Shown: in pieces, positions 1-9,781 of the stretch
How the letters are laid out: each line of letters begins with the position of its first letter
Position numbering within the stretch: position 1 is the first letter of the stretch
NCBI GenBank assembly: GCA_036245805.1
Contig: BTRK01000006.1
Location: forward strand, 35,592,901-35,656,900
Origin: Pristionchus mayeri
Lineage: Eukaryota > Nematoda > Chromadorea > Rhabditida > Neodiplogasteridae
Direction: 5' to 3'
DNA: 64,000 nt
Translations under genes and position numbers: made by a program
The notes under the pieces: generated by a model
What the model was told of the DNA's origin: nothing
What the model saw: only the letters and a program-made list of their open reading frames with translations
Databases searched by the model: none

Positions 1-1695
1 TACTCTTGCAACCGTCATCCAGCACTTCAAGGAATTCCATCTTACAGTTGGGCTCGTCTTGACTACTGCAAGGCCTTAGAATTCCTCGCAGTCCTCAAAG
101 CGTTCACTATATTTATCGGAAGTGCTCCAAGGAGACACCATCTCTTCTAGGCTGTTCACAGCTGCACAATAGGGAAGGGCCTCGACTGGAGCAAGGAACC
201 ATGATCTAAGACTCGCGATGATATCGTGCTGCTGCGTGTCGTCACAGCTATTCTGGCAAGGATGTCGATGGAGCTTGTGGATTCTGATGGTAATACCTGC
301 AGCACTCTCAACAAAAAGAAGACCCAATTGATGAGGAACGTGTGGTGTCCGCTGACATCTCTTCACTCGAGGAGACTAGTACTTCGAAAGAGATCGACGA
401 GGCCATTGACCCGTCTAGACGAACTTATTGATGCGAAAAGAAGCAGCACGAGCCCAATACACGAAGCTAAGTGCTTGCTGGTTCTCACACACTTTATGCC
501 AGACTTAAGCTTCATATGCGAGACCTTGCCCCTTACGAATACTATCATTTCCTTCATCCAGACTACTCCGTTATTTGTCGGGACGAACCTTCCCTCGAAG
601 CGACAAGCAAAGTGAACAAGCGAGGGCGAAAGACGATTCGCACCCCTCTTATTGGACAATATACAAGATCCATTTGAAAGTTTCGACAAATTTGGAAGTT
701 TGAAAAATTGATTTACCTACAATTCCAAAGTTGTTTCGTTGATTGTTATTATGATCACATTGACTCATCATGGTATTATGATTCCTCCATGTTTGTAGAA
801 ATCTTGCGACTGAGATTGGTAAATCAAACGATGAAAATAGCCATAAAAGCAGGCTCCATTTTATCGACATGGATCATTATGCTAATTTGAACTTTTTACG
901 AGTTTCTCTAACGGAGAAGTTATGAGCTTGCAACCGTTGTACAGTGGCCGAAGCTTCAAACTTCTCTACTCTTAGAAAGTTTGGTGGGCATGTGTTATTT
1001 AGGCGATTGCATCTATTGAATGTTTTTTAATATTAATTTTCATTTTCCATGTGATGCGACAGTCTGTCAGATAATGATAGTAGTACAATTGAAAGCAGAA
1101 CTCTTCAATTGCTTTAAATTAATTTCCAGAGTTATTCTGCGATGAGGAAGTGTTTTCGAGTCTCGATCCAGAGACCAGTAACCGTGACATTTCCATCGAA
1201 AATCCGACGTGTAGTACCAAGATGAATGTGAGGAATAGGAAGTGTACACCAGCACAAATAAGGACCACGGCTTATGGGTGAATCATCGTCTGGTTCAAGA
1301 TCGGTGAAATGTGAGGTTCAAAGGGGGAATTTAGGTGCATCTAAATTGAAAATGAGATCATTATTCACCCCGTTCATTCGAAACCTTAATTTTCGTAGAA
1401 CCGTAGATTTCGCTCATTACTGTATTTCCCTCCCCCACATTTTTATCTATTTATGTTGCTTACGTTTCCTTGTAGTTTGTGTTGATTTCAGTGGAACGAT
1501 ATTATTGAGGCGACGTTGCTTGTTATTGGGTCCATCTTCCCCGTGTTTGCGTGCAGTTCAGACTGCTTAGTGAACGATCGCGCATTTCGACCATTGAGTA
1601 ACTTTGAAATCGGTCCCAGAAATGAAAACAATAAGATGAGACAACACCACCAAATAGGATTCGTCACTGTATCATATCAAAGTTCGCGCTCTTCC
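1..1695. other. no confident gene; possible decayed coding fragment
   Basis: I see no gene I can support here. Between about 210 and 650 on the plus strand there are stretches that read like protein (for example a frame at 471-677 containing LHMRDLAPYEYYHFLH and a frame at about 327-425 ending in SRRTY and a stop), but the frames change and stop every 100-200 bases and no domain is recognisable. A decayed transposon or pseudogene is possible. The rest, to the mariner border at 1696, shows only short frames of the size expected by chance. Confidence 0.3.
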
Positions 1696-1697
1696 TA

Positions 1698-2935
1698 TTG
1701 GGGTGTCCGGAAATTTGGTATAATTTTTTGTTTTTATTTTTTATTCAATGCTTTACAATTCTCAGTGACCAATGTATGCCCCCTTCTTTCTCACTACCTC
1801 CCTCCAGCGATTGGGCAGGGTCTCGATTCCTCTCTTCCAGAATGCGGGATTCTTCGAGACCGCCCAGTTCACGAAAGCCCTCACAACTTCATCTCGATTC
1901 TTGAACTTCTTTCCTTTGCAGAAGTCAGAGAGAGAGCGGAAGCAGTGGTAGTCGCATGGGGAGAGATCCGGGGAATACGGTGGATGGGGAATCCTCTCGA
2001 TCTTCAGCTCGTCCATTTTCTTCTGGGTCATCTTCGCTCGATGTGGGCGAGCATTGTCCATCAGAAGAAGAATTTTGCCCTGGTTCAGGAGTCTGGGAGG
2101 GACTCTGATCGCGACATCTTGCAGTTGTTCAGAGAAGAGGTCGGCATTGATGCTGGTGCCAGGGGCGAGGATCTCCCAGTAGATGGGACCGAGCACTGAG
2201 AAGAAGAATCAGAGGAGTTTCTTCTTTCCGTGCTCTTCCTTCTTCGGGACGGGCGTGGGCTTCTCATCTGCATCCACCCATTGCAGTCTCCTCACAGGGT
2301 TATCGTACGTGATCCACTTCTCATCTGTAGCGATGATGGAATTGACCCATCGAAGATTGGATCTACGATGGAGTAATTCCCGACAGACTTGAACACGATT
2401 TTTCAGCTGTTCGGGGGAGAGGTCATGGGGAATCACTTGTGGGAGTTTCGGCTTCTTCCCAGATCGATGGAGGATATCGGACACCGTTGATCTGGGAGTA
2501 CCAGTATCCTTCTTCAACTCACACACACCATGGGCTTGCGCTTCAGTGTGCGGAGAACGAGAGGCTGATCGAGGGAGGGAGGGCGTCCAGAGCGGGGCTG
2601 ATCATCGAGACCAAACTCCCCTTTCTTGAAGCGGGAGAACCACTTATAGCAGAAGGGTATGGAGGGGGCGTCAGCTCCTTCCGACTGGGCCAGGGCAGAG
2701 TGGGCCTCCTTCACGGATCGGCCAAGACGGTAGTAATGAAGTAAAACTGCTCGGAGGTAGAGATGGGAGTCCATCACAAGAATCAATGTAACAACTAGGA
2801 GACTGATTAAATCCTCTCACTACTCAACGTCAGAATGATGCAATACATTGTTGACAAACAGATTGCGCAATCACTGCATTTGATCGCGAACTGACTTTTT
2901 TCCGAAGCATTATACGAACTTTCCGGACACCCCTA
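1698..2935 (-). mobile_element. mariner-family DNA transposon, non-autonomous by mutation
   Basis: A 1238-bp element flanked by TA on both sides (1696-1697 and 2936-2937), the target duplication expected of Tc1/mariner elements. The ends are inverted repeats: the left end begins TTGGGGTGTCCGGAAA and the reverse complement of the right end begins TAGGGGTGTCCGGAAAG, with similarity continuing through GTATAAT. Between them, on the minus strand, lies a transposase reading frame with the mariner catalytic signature. Total length and layout are normal for mariner, so no large internal deletion is evident. The coding frame is broken (separate entry), so the copy should be immobile unless transposase is supplied in trans. 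Confidence 0.93.
1762..2774 (-). pseudogene. mariner transposase pseudogene (one frameshift, one stop)
   Basis: Relic of a cut-and-paste transposase that would bind the element ends and move it in the nucleus. I place the start at the ATG at 2774 (MDSHLYLR), because the longer frame begins with TTG. The N-terminal part holds the helix-turn-helix region (FCYKWFSRFKKGEFGLDDQPRSGRP). The catalytic core follows: ATDEKW (first Asp), LLLMDNARPH (second) and YSPDLSPCDY (third). The second and third catalytic Asp are separated by 34 residues, the DD34D spacing of true mariners. Two lesions are visible: a frame change near 2514-2540, within a CA-rich run, and an in-frame TGA at 2209-2211 just after HGKKKLL. 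The frame is open on both sides of the TGA, so the decay is recent or slight. Confidence 0.92.
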
Positions 2936-2937
2936 TA

Positions 2938-3708
2938 CAATACCTAGAAGCTATGATCGATCTAAACATTCAACCCACGTGTTCAGAGGAGGGCTGTTTG
3001 TCTAGGAACTGGCCGACTGCATATCGCGAAGTAACTGCAAAGCCATGAAATTATTACAGTTAAGAAAATAAAAGCATTAAGTAATGTCAAAGGCCAATGA
3101 TCAATCGTCTGAAAGGATCGTCCGTAGTCGTAGTGCAATGCGTCCTTTTACCGATGCTAACACATGTTGTTTATCGCGCTTGACTAATAACGTGCAATGC
3201 GTGAATGATATTCGCAGTGCATTGTCTTTTGAACTTATTTTGTGCACAAATATGTTTGATCATCAAAACTGCACAAGAATTTGCTCAAAATGATTAAATC
3301 GAGGGATGTCTTAACTTCGTTAAGGGATTGAGAAGATTTACATTCATAATGAGAATTCTCAGTGGGAGCCAATCAGAAATGGAATTAGAGATTTGGTACA
3401 ACAGATTCATTGAATCTTTGCATGTTCGATCTCGATGGAGGAAGTAGGTCGAAGGATTCTCCCCACCCCCCTACCTCAACCAATTACCGTGATATTTCAA
3501 CTGTGGATATTCCTAACATTAGAATGAGGAAGTTCAGGAAGAGAACATAGAAAACGAGCGCGTCTAGGGATCGGTATTGACAAGAGGACCATTCTAATTT
3601 ATATAATCAAATTTCATGTTCAGACAAGAGAGTTTGATGAAAACTGTATGCGTCTCAACCTACAGTAGCGGTGAAAATCTATCCGACCAGGTATCGAAAT
3701 ATTCGTAA
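2938..3708. other. intergenic, nothing recognised
   Basis: No coding frame with exon-like borders, RNA gene or repeat stands out. The few short open frames (for example 3084-3293, +) have no recognisable motif. Confidence 0.4.
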
Positions 3709-4075
3709 GCCTCGCACCCGAGTCCGAAACAACTTAAAGTTTGGGACACGGATCCCATGAGAAAACAAGTTAAAAAGTGCATGTTTGGGACCCGGGTCCA
3801 GGAGCTACTCAGGTTCCAGAGCAGGCTACCCAGATCCCAACATAAGAATTTTTTACCCAAGTCCCATAACAGGCTGCCCAGGTCCCATCGCATGTAAACG
3901 TACACTTGGGACCTGGGCAGCCTGTGATGGGACATGAATAGAAAATTGACTCTTGTGGGACCTGGGTAGCAGGTGATGGGGCCTGTGTAGCCTGCCATGG
4001 GAACTGGGGAGTCTCTGATGGGACTCGGATCCCAAGCATGCTCCTTTTCGGGCCCGGGTCCGAAGCTCGCACCGG
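3709..4075. repeat. foldback GC-rich minisatellite (inverted degenerate repeats)
   Basis: The right half (about 3907-4075) carries degenerate copies of a roughly 30-bp motif containing TGGGACCTGGGTAGC and GTGATGGG. The left half (about 3709-3887) carries the same motif in reverse complement (CAGGCTACCCAGATCCCA, CAGGCTGCCCAGGTCCCA). At the centre a perfect 16-bp inverted repeat (3872-3887 and 3907-3922) encloses a 19-base loop. Outer parts also pair loosely around GACCCGGGTCC at about 3788-3798 and GGGCCCGGGTCCGA at about 4050-4063. The open frames across it on the minus strand (GP/WDLGS-rich) are by-products of the repeat. It could be a foldback transposon or a locally inverted minisatellite. 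Confidence 0.65.
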
Positions 4076-4604
4076 GATACTGAAACAGATCCAATTAAAC
4101 GATAGCTATTCGCTGCTTTAACATCAGTAAATGTGACCCCAACACGTGAAGGAATTCTCATATGAATGAATTTCATATTTTTACTTTGCCAAATAAAAAT
4201 TCGCAAATTCAAGTCGTAAACACGCGCGCTAAAGTTCCTTCAATAGACTGGGATGAAGCTGAGGATGTTATTGGGGGGATGGGAGGAGTTGATATCACTC
4301 TTTCACGGGGGACTGATAATCCCGTCACTTGTTATGAATGCATCGATGTGGTTGAGTCAAATCTGTCTCTTTTTTCGTACTTCTATGAGAGATCTTACGA
4401 AAATTCATCGGGTCCAGTTCAGTTGGGAGTGACGTGAAAAAGATACCGACACCCGCCCCAAAAGGAGAGCTTCAACACGAGAAAATAGTACATAAACAAG
4501 ATGTAGTGAGTGTAGTATGTCAACTAGCTGCCTAAAGGCGGCTAGAGGTGGTTCGATGGCGCATTCTGAAATACTAAGTAGCTTCTATCTGAGAATATCA
4601 CATT
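4076..4604. other. intergenic, nothing recognised
   Basis: Contains one 91-codon plus-strand frame (4162-4437) with no recognisable motif and no exon-like borders that I can defend. A small imperfect hairpin (CTAGCTGCC-TAAA-GGCGGCTAG) lies at about 4522-4545. This is the downstream flank of the nucleoside hydrolase gene. Confidence 0.35.
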
Positions 4605-4610
4605 TTTATT
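4605..4610 (-). terminator. probable polyadenylation signal (AATAAA)
   Basis: AATAAA on the minus strand, 16 bases past the TGA stop (4626-4628) of the nucleoside hydrolase last exon. The orientation fits, although the distance to the stop is short. Confidence 0.5.
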
Positions 4611-4625
4611 AGACTTAATACTTCG

Positions 4626-6802
4626 TCATATCTTCGATCTCAGAACAGCTTCATTGATCATTCCATCCACGTAATGAACATCAATACGCGGTGACGAACG
4701 TAACGGGGCGACGGCTCCTGAACCGAAAATTGGCCTATTGGCTTATATCGTATCCTACTCTCATCTATCGACTCCTCTTTCATTGTTTACGTCGTGCTGC
4801 CACATCTGATCACACCAATCCACCATTACTTGTCCCCTGGAATTCGACTTAGTATCCTTCCTCCATCTACCAGCTCTTTTTTACCTGGTGAATTTTCCCG
4901 AAAGTTCCACAGAAACTCTCAGATTTTTGGATTCCTTGATTACTTTCTCTGGAGCAATGGCAGTCGCAACGGCGATCTCATCACAGTAGGCGTACTGTCT
5001 ACAACCATTGAATCAGTTATCGATCGAAGATCCTACCGTACCTCCCTCTCTGAGCCAGACGCTCTCTTGCATTCCTAGTGACAGTCGAAAGAAACTCCGC
5101 TAGGGGAGTGCCGAGCGCGAGATGGGCATCGAAATCCACTTCCTGTGTAGGCTTAGTAAAATGGAATAGGTTTGCTGAAATCCGTCAGATGCTGGTTTTC
5201 TGAATCTCTTCCCAAGCTTCTCAACCGACCACTAACCTTTTGGTGCTTCATTCCATCCAGTATGTATGACTCCCAGGGGACGATGGTGATCGGGCACTCC
5301 ATCTCGGAGAGAACGATCGAAGCTGCCTCGGGGTCTCCATGAAAGTTGAATTCCGCAGAAGTGTGCGAGTTGACGTTGCCCATACCTGAGGATGTGCATG
5401 ATATGCGACTTGACCAATATATCAGAATGACACATCTTCAAGCTACCTACTTTTCAATAACCAATAAATTCGTTACCATAGTAGTTTCCTCCCATTATGA
5501 CCAGCCTTGCTGGTCGCGTCTTGAATTCCTCATCCAATTTGATGGCCAATGCGAGATTCGTGAGTGGTCCAATGGCCACCACAGTGACGTCACTGTGCTC
5601 CTTGGCTAATCGGATGAGAGCCTGCGCAGCGTGCTCAGATTCCCAACTCGAGGAATCCGAACTCAGCACCTGAATACAGTAGACAGTCAGTGACATTTCT
5701 CGGGAGGGTGACAATTGCCCAAACGACAATTGCCCAACTCGTCGCCGTTCGCTTGAAATTTGGCGAAGCAACTTGGGAGTTGTTTTATTGTAGCCAGTAT
5801 GTGCTCCACTACATTTGCATATGTAACTCTTGTTACCAGCCGATCTTCAATTTCACACCATATCTATGTGTAGGGTTCATGGTCCAAAATTGACAATTTG
5901 AATGGAAAATCATGGTTAGATAAACACCAAATGCCGTAACCAATCGATAACCATTTTACTCGGAAAAAGTAGATATTGTGGAACTAGAATATCGATTGGT
6001 TACGGTACTCTCTGATTATCTAGCCATGATTTCCAACTAAAATTCTCAATTTTGGACCATGAACCCCGGGTCGTTGATGAAGTGTAAAATTCCTGATCGC
6101 CTAGTAACAAGAGTTACATATGCAAATGTAGCAGAGCACATAGTGGTTACAATGAAATAACTCCCAATTTACTTCGCCAAATTGCAAGCGAATGGCAACG
6201 ACTTGGGCAATTGTCACCCCCCCCCCATTTCTCCCATGATGACGTGTTGTCGCTCTTCATGAAAATAATCCAAAAATGAGCGAACCTCGGGAAATGCATT
6301 CGGTAGATCTCCAATTCCGTCCTTTCCGAAGAATTTGGACTCATCCCATGTCGGCATAGTTGCAGGGAACGTTTTGATAAGTTGAGCAGTAGCACCTTTG
6401 TAGATTGGAATTCGACGCTGCAATAAGAACTTGCGTGAACTTCATTTGATCTATCCGTGAATTAACGGTAGATACTTGGAATCATACGGTGATTGGCAAA
6501 CCTTGATTCCGTTTGCTCTTTGTGCCCTCGCTATGTTTGCTGCTGCTTGCTCTGCTCGAACGCATCCACGAGTAGTTGTGAAGGCGAGCACCTCAGAATA
6601 CGCCAAAATAATTCACAAAAGAAAAAAATCTAAACCGATAATTCTAAGTTCTGTAAAAACGGCACTTCTGAATCTTGTTTTAGTTATATTATGGTAAAAT
6701 ACAAAATACCTCGACATGGGGATGTTGCATGGCGAGAGAGATTGCTCGAATGTCGTCTGCCACTCCGTCAGTATCGATGATCAGCTTCTTCTTGCTTCCC
6801 AT
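4626..6802 (-). CDS. nucleoside hydrolase (inosine-uridine hydrolase family), nine exons
   Basis: Hydrolyses the N-glycosidic bond of ribonucleosides to base and ribose in purine/pyrimidine salvage, presumably in the cytosol, as no signal peptide is seen. Exons read 6802-6710, 6591-6502, 6417-6286, 5669-5477, 5385-5237, 5142-5042, 4998-4885, 4836 to about 4764, and 4717-4626; all but the eighth join in phase with GT/AG borders. Family motifs in order: DTDGVADD (residues 10-17, calcium/ribose-binding Asp cluster), KGA and FFGKDGIGD (about 53-85), AIGPLTN (137-143), VIMGGN (162-167), [12 protein letters not shown] (180-191), YCDEIA (257-262) and TRGQVMVDW (290-298). Length is about 345 residues, normal for the family. 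Cys258 stands where the best-known enzymes have an active-site His, as in the Cys-type group that includes nematode homologues. The donor of exon 8 is unresolved: an in-frame TGA lies at 4761-4763 unless splicing occurs before it. Intron 3 holds a MITE. Start: the first ATG, directly before the Asp motif. Confidence 0.92.
5702..6225. mobile_element. palindromic hAT-type MITE inside intron 3 of the nucleoside hydrolase gene
   Basis: A 524-bp element flanked by an 8-bp direct repeat CATTTCTC (5694-5701 and 6226-6233), the target-site length typical of hAT elements. The whole element is nearly a palindrome. The ends share GGGTGACAATTGCCCAA, the next about 100 bp pair imperfectly (AACTCTTGTTACCAG against CTAGTAACAAGAGTT), and the centre pairs through CCGTAACCAATCGAT (about 5935) and ATCGATTGGTTACGG (about 5992). 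The left arm has a tandem duplication of about 15 bp (ACAATTGCCCAA occurs twice near 5710-5737), and the right end has a C-run of nine. There is no coding capacity. Removing the element and one target copy leaves an 84-bp intron, matching the other introns of the gene. Confidence 0.88.
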
Positions 6803-7459
6803 TTCTGTCACTGCCCTTTAACAATACGCTATGACATCACTATGCTGCAATATACTAGCCTTTCAGCAAATTTTCTCAAGCTTGTAAGCAATGGTAAAAT
6901 GCAAAATTGAGCACGCGCTGATTGTTTAACCAGCATTATTATGCATATAATTCAATGAATATATCAAAAATATACCACGATATGGTGGAGAAGTTGAGAG
7001 CACCGACGAGAACAGACAACACGAGCGCGTATCTTATCGAGCGAGAAGTGGGATCGTCTCTCATAAACCTGATAGGTGACCGGATAGGGACGATAAGCGT
7101 ATTTGGCTTTCTCAAATAGTGGTCATATCACTTTGCAGATATTGTTTTTAACAATAAATCAAAAAAGGTCAACACAAGGAAGGTTCGTCATCTACATCCA
7201 ATAAACCCAAATGAGAGTAGGCCTATGCCTAGGTTTATCGTCTTAACTCAAGGTCTTCCGCTTATTGTCATGTTGAAGTGATGGATGGGTTTTGATTAGG
7301 TTAGGTAAGCGAGAGAAAGCTGAAGGAAGATAGGGCAGGCATCTAGTTCTCGGGAAAAAATGACCCAACAAAAAACACATAAATTCTGCTATTTCAGCTG
7401 TTTTTGACATTTGATAACTTTTGATACATTTTTTATCCTTCTGTGCGTCCGAGATGCGA
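6803..7459. other. upstream flank of the nucleoside hydrolase gene; no gene recognised
   Basis: Should contain the promoter and 5' UTR of the minus-strand nucleoside hydrolase gene; I cannot point to a convincing TATA or initiator element. Short frames exist on both strands (for example 6922-7119, +) but carry no recognisable motif. Confidence 0.35.
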
Positions 7460-7712
7460 TTTAAAGGAGGAGTAAAGTCAATATTCATTTTCAAAGCTTT
7501 CATATGCACGCCCTAGATCTCCCCAACGATAAGAAGCTCCGAAATTTTCACATTGATATGTCCATTCCGAACAGAGCTATCGGTATTTGGCTGGGATCCA
7601 AATCAGGGAAAGCTCAGGCAATGAGCGAGAGAGCACGCGACTTGAAGAGAGTTCTCCTCTAATTGAAACATGCTTCAACCGGGCGCGCGTTTGACTTTAC
7701 TCCTTCTTTAAA
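7460..7712. repeat. inverted repeat pair flanking a short ORF
   Basis: The 22 bases at 7460-7481 (core GGAGGAGTAAAGTCAA) recur in reverse complement at 7691-7712 with one mismatch. Similarity does not clearly extend beyond this. The arms enclose the open frame at 7504-7662. The pair could be the ends of a small element, but I cannot identify a target duplication. Confidence 0.45.
7504..7662 (+). CDS. short ORF or terminal exon, unrecognised
   Basis: A 52-codon frame from ATG at 7504 to TAA at 7660-7662 whose residues look like real protein (IDMSIPNRAIGIWLGSKSGK, then an Arg/Lys-rich end SERARDLKRVLL). An AG acceptor inside it (CCCTAG, just before position 7517) could make it the last exon of a gene whose other exons I cannot find. 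No family is recognised. It lies between the inverted repeats at 7460 and 7691 and may belong to a small element. Confidence 0.3.
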   Translation: MHALDLPNDKKLRNFHIDMSIPNRAIGIWLGSKSGKAQAMSERARDLKRVLL

Positions 7713-8290
7713 CATGCTGCAGTATTCCACCGCCACGGCCCTAACATACACCACAGACAAAATCATCGAGGTCGATCACCACAAGAATTGGCATGAGAAA
7801 GATAAAAGAAAGAAACTTTCCGAACATCATAATAGAATAATGAACTTAGAGAAAAAAACTTCCAAAAAAGGGTAATCAACACTAAAAATTAAAACGACGA
7901 TATGCGGGGATAATAATGGTTCTGCTATGACTCATAGCACATGAGGCCCATGGAAGAGAATCGCTTAGTAGTGCTGATTTAAAGAAGGGAGAAGTGAGAG
8001 AGGAACGAGGAAGGTGACCAGACCCTCGTATCCAAGTAACGCCTTTGCTACTCGCGATGTCCACTCTGAATGGACTCGAGAGAGAGGGGCAAAGGATGGT
8101 GTCGAGTTGTTCGTTCTGGGGTAAAATGGAGAAGGGGGAAGAGGAAGAAAGGGCGCCACTCGTCGTTGATGAGAAGACGTGAGAGTCGGAGGGGCTACAG
8201 ATTGACGTAAAATCGAAGCTAATGAGCGACGGCGCTCGTGTAAAGAGAGACATGAAGATCATATCATGAGGTGATAGGGAAGAGGACACG
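7713..8290. other. intergenic, nothing recognised
   Basis: A plus-strand frame at 7663-7875 (Lys-rich end) and a Ser-rich minus-strand frame of 135 codons (7882-8289) are present. Neither has a motif, exon border or composition that supports a gene. Confidence 0.35.
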
Positions 8291-8360
8291 GGGTATAGTT
8301 TAACTGGTTGTGGTTAGAGCAACTGAACGCGATCGGAAGGTCATGTATTTCAAGCTTCCA
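8291..8360 (+). repeat. probable tRNA-derived SINE head or tRNA pseudogene
   Basis: The stretch contains TTTAACTGG, GTGGTTAGAGCAACTGAAC, GCGATCGGAAGGTC and TATTTCAAGC in the order and spacing of a tRNA D-arm, anticodon arm, variable region and TPsiC arm, as in tRNA-related SINEs (internal A and B boxes of RNA polymerase III). It is not a functional tRNA: the B box does not match GGTTCGANNCC and no acceptor stem closes. I see no clear SINE body or target duplication. Confidence 0.4.
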
Positions 8361-8437
8361 GTGATTTTCAGAGCTCTTCTGATATGCAAGATAGAATAGA
8401 GGAAGATTTCCTGCTTAAATGCAGCATAGAGGCTCAT

Positions 8438-8756
8438 TTATAGTACGAACTCGTCTCCTGACTCGATTACAATTAATATGCACTCTGCTGACAGCCGTAT
8501 GATATGAGGGGCCGAGAGGAATGTGCAATGGAAGGGACAGTTAAGATGAAAGAAGGCATTGGCCAGTAAAGCAATATACGCATAGGGGAAAGAAATTATG
8601 AAGAGATCAGGATGGAGGGTAAGACAAGGATGGCAATGGAACAACTTCAACGGAGATCCAATGGACTTGAGGAATTGCACCAATCGATGGACGCCGAAGA
8701 GGAAATTGTCGTCGGGTTGACCATTTCCAAGGAAGACGTGCTTTTGAAAAACGAAT
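8438..8756 (-). CDS. possible terminal exon, unrecognised
   Basis: An AG acceptor (TTAGCAAGCAG) ends at 8757 and is followed by 105 open codons to a stop at 8438. The first 40 residues look like genuine protein (HVFLGNGQPDDNFLFGVHRL, then VQFLKSIGSPLK); the remainder is hydrophobic and Cys/His-rich and could be intron or UTR. It lies downstream of the stop of the four-exon gene at 8897-9781, so it would belong to another gene or to an alternative transcript. No family is recognised. Confidence 0.3.
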
Positions 8757-8896
8757 CTGCTTGCTAACGCTCACGAAAAAATGAAGCGAAAGAGCTAATA
8801 AATCGTTAGACCTGCAATTAACCCCAACTGTTTAATTGCCACCAGCCTAATCTCAGCGGTTTCTCGATCTGCTTCGCATGCAATTAGAAACGAAGA

Positions 8897-9781
8897 TCAG
8901 AATATGTGGTAGACTCCGAGTGAGGCTGTTTTGCGAATCATTTCCAATTGATCGAGGAGCTCATCGATTATCACGTGCACATCGGAACCACGGAAGGAGA
9001 GCAACTCGCGAAGCACTGGAAATAGAAAACATTCCTCTCAACTATCGTTGCAGGAGAAATGCAAATTTCTGAGCTCAGTGTAGCTATACACTCAAATTGC
9101 ATTCGATAGTCGCTCACCAGCTTCGATTTCGTCGGTCCTCAGTGTGAGAGAGTACTCTCCCTCCTTTGTTCTGCATTCATCGTCTCTTCGCTCTCGATCT
9201 TGTACCCCGGAATTCGGAAGACCATTTATTCCTGAAACATTTCTGGATTGCAAGAGATGCCCTTAGAACGGTTCTGAGATCACATGTGCATAATGGAAAG
9301 TTCGCTAACGCGCTTTAGTTGCCATGGGAAGAAGAGAATTGAGTGGAAAATATGTGAATTATGTGTTACTAAGCATTTAGGGGATGGGCTCACCTGCTGG
9401 GAGGGGGGGGGGGGTATTTAACCGTCTCCTTCCTCTTCTTTTCTACATAGCATCGGGGCCGAAGGTTCGCTTTTCGATTTTGATGTCGATTGCGATGGTA
9501 CTCGACGAGATACTCGGAGATGTCCTCCATGTCCAGAAGCTCGTGCTCTAAAAGGACGAGTTATTCCAGTTAAAACAGGTTTAGTCATACAGAGATCTCA
9601 CCAAGGGCGAGCTCCAACACAGTCGGCTTCTCCCTTGGGCCAAGCGTCATGGCGTTGATGACGTAGATATAGAAGTGATTGTTCCGAAGAAGAAAACGGA
9701 GAGATCGAGAAGAGAAGGAGTCAATGTTGACCATTTGATAGGGGATATGATGAATGCAGTGTTTATGAAAGATAATGATTA
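8897..9781 (-). CDS. unrecognised protein gene, four exons
   Basis: Exons: 9781-9602, 9547-9394, 9242-9118 (or 9231-9118) and 9015-8897. The first is open from an AG acceptor at 9782 but may start at the ATG at 9734 (MVNIDSFSSRSLRFLL). Joins are in phase: exon 1 to 2 gives LELALEHELLDMEDISEYL, exon 3 to 4 gives TDEIEAVLRELLSFRG. Exon 2 ends at a strong donor (CAGCAG/GTGAGC) after a 12-base C run. With 12 C the phase fits the acceptor at 9243; with 11 C it fits the one at 9232. The protein is about 175-195 residues, charged in the middle (basic KKRKETVKY, then acidic/basic RERRDDE) and ends DELLDQLEMIRKTASLGVYH plus IF and TGA. No domain, signal peptide or membrane segment is recognised. Coding reality rests on splice signals and phase. 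Confidence 0.6.
9351..9445. repeat. source copy of an inverted duplication found at the array border
   Basis: This stretch (end of exon 2 of the unrecognised minus-strand gene, its poly-C tract, donor and start of the next intron) recurs in reverse orientation at 12213-12301. The two match almost base for base apart from the poly-C region (12 C, a TC interruption and CC here, against 10 C there). Confidence 0.85.

Noticed and set aside
471..677. Mariner-like remnant suggested by RDLAPYEYYHF
   Set aside because: Only a five-to-seven-residue resemblance to the mariner PDLAP-D motif, with no other catalytic motif or inverted ends nearby.
3660..4212. Minus-strand frames of 87-144 codons across the minisatellite
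   Set aside because: They translate the foldback repeat itself in three overlapping frames, so none is favoured as coding.
6217..6285. Continuation of nucleoside hydrolase exon 3 to the TGA beside the MITE
   Set aside because: Exon 3 ends best at 6286 (PNAFPE, then a GTTCGC donor) and joins exon 4 (VLSSDSS) in phase, as the family alignment expects; the extra open stretch is intron.
7882..8289. 135-codon Ser-rich minus-strand frame as a gene
   Set aside because: Low-complexity composition, no splice borders and no recognisable domain; it is probably the complement of a purine-rich stretch.
8291..8360. Functional tRNA gene
   Set aside because: The B box is degraded and no acceptor stem can be paired; a SINE or pseudogene fits better.
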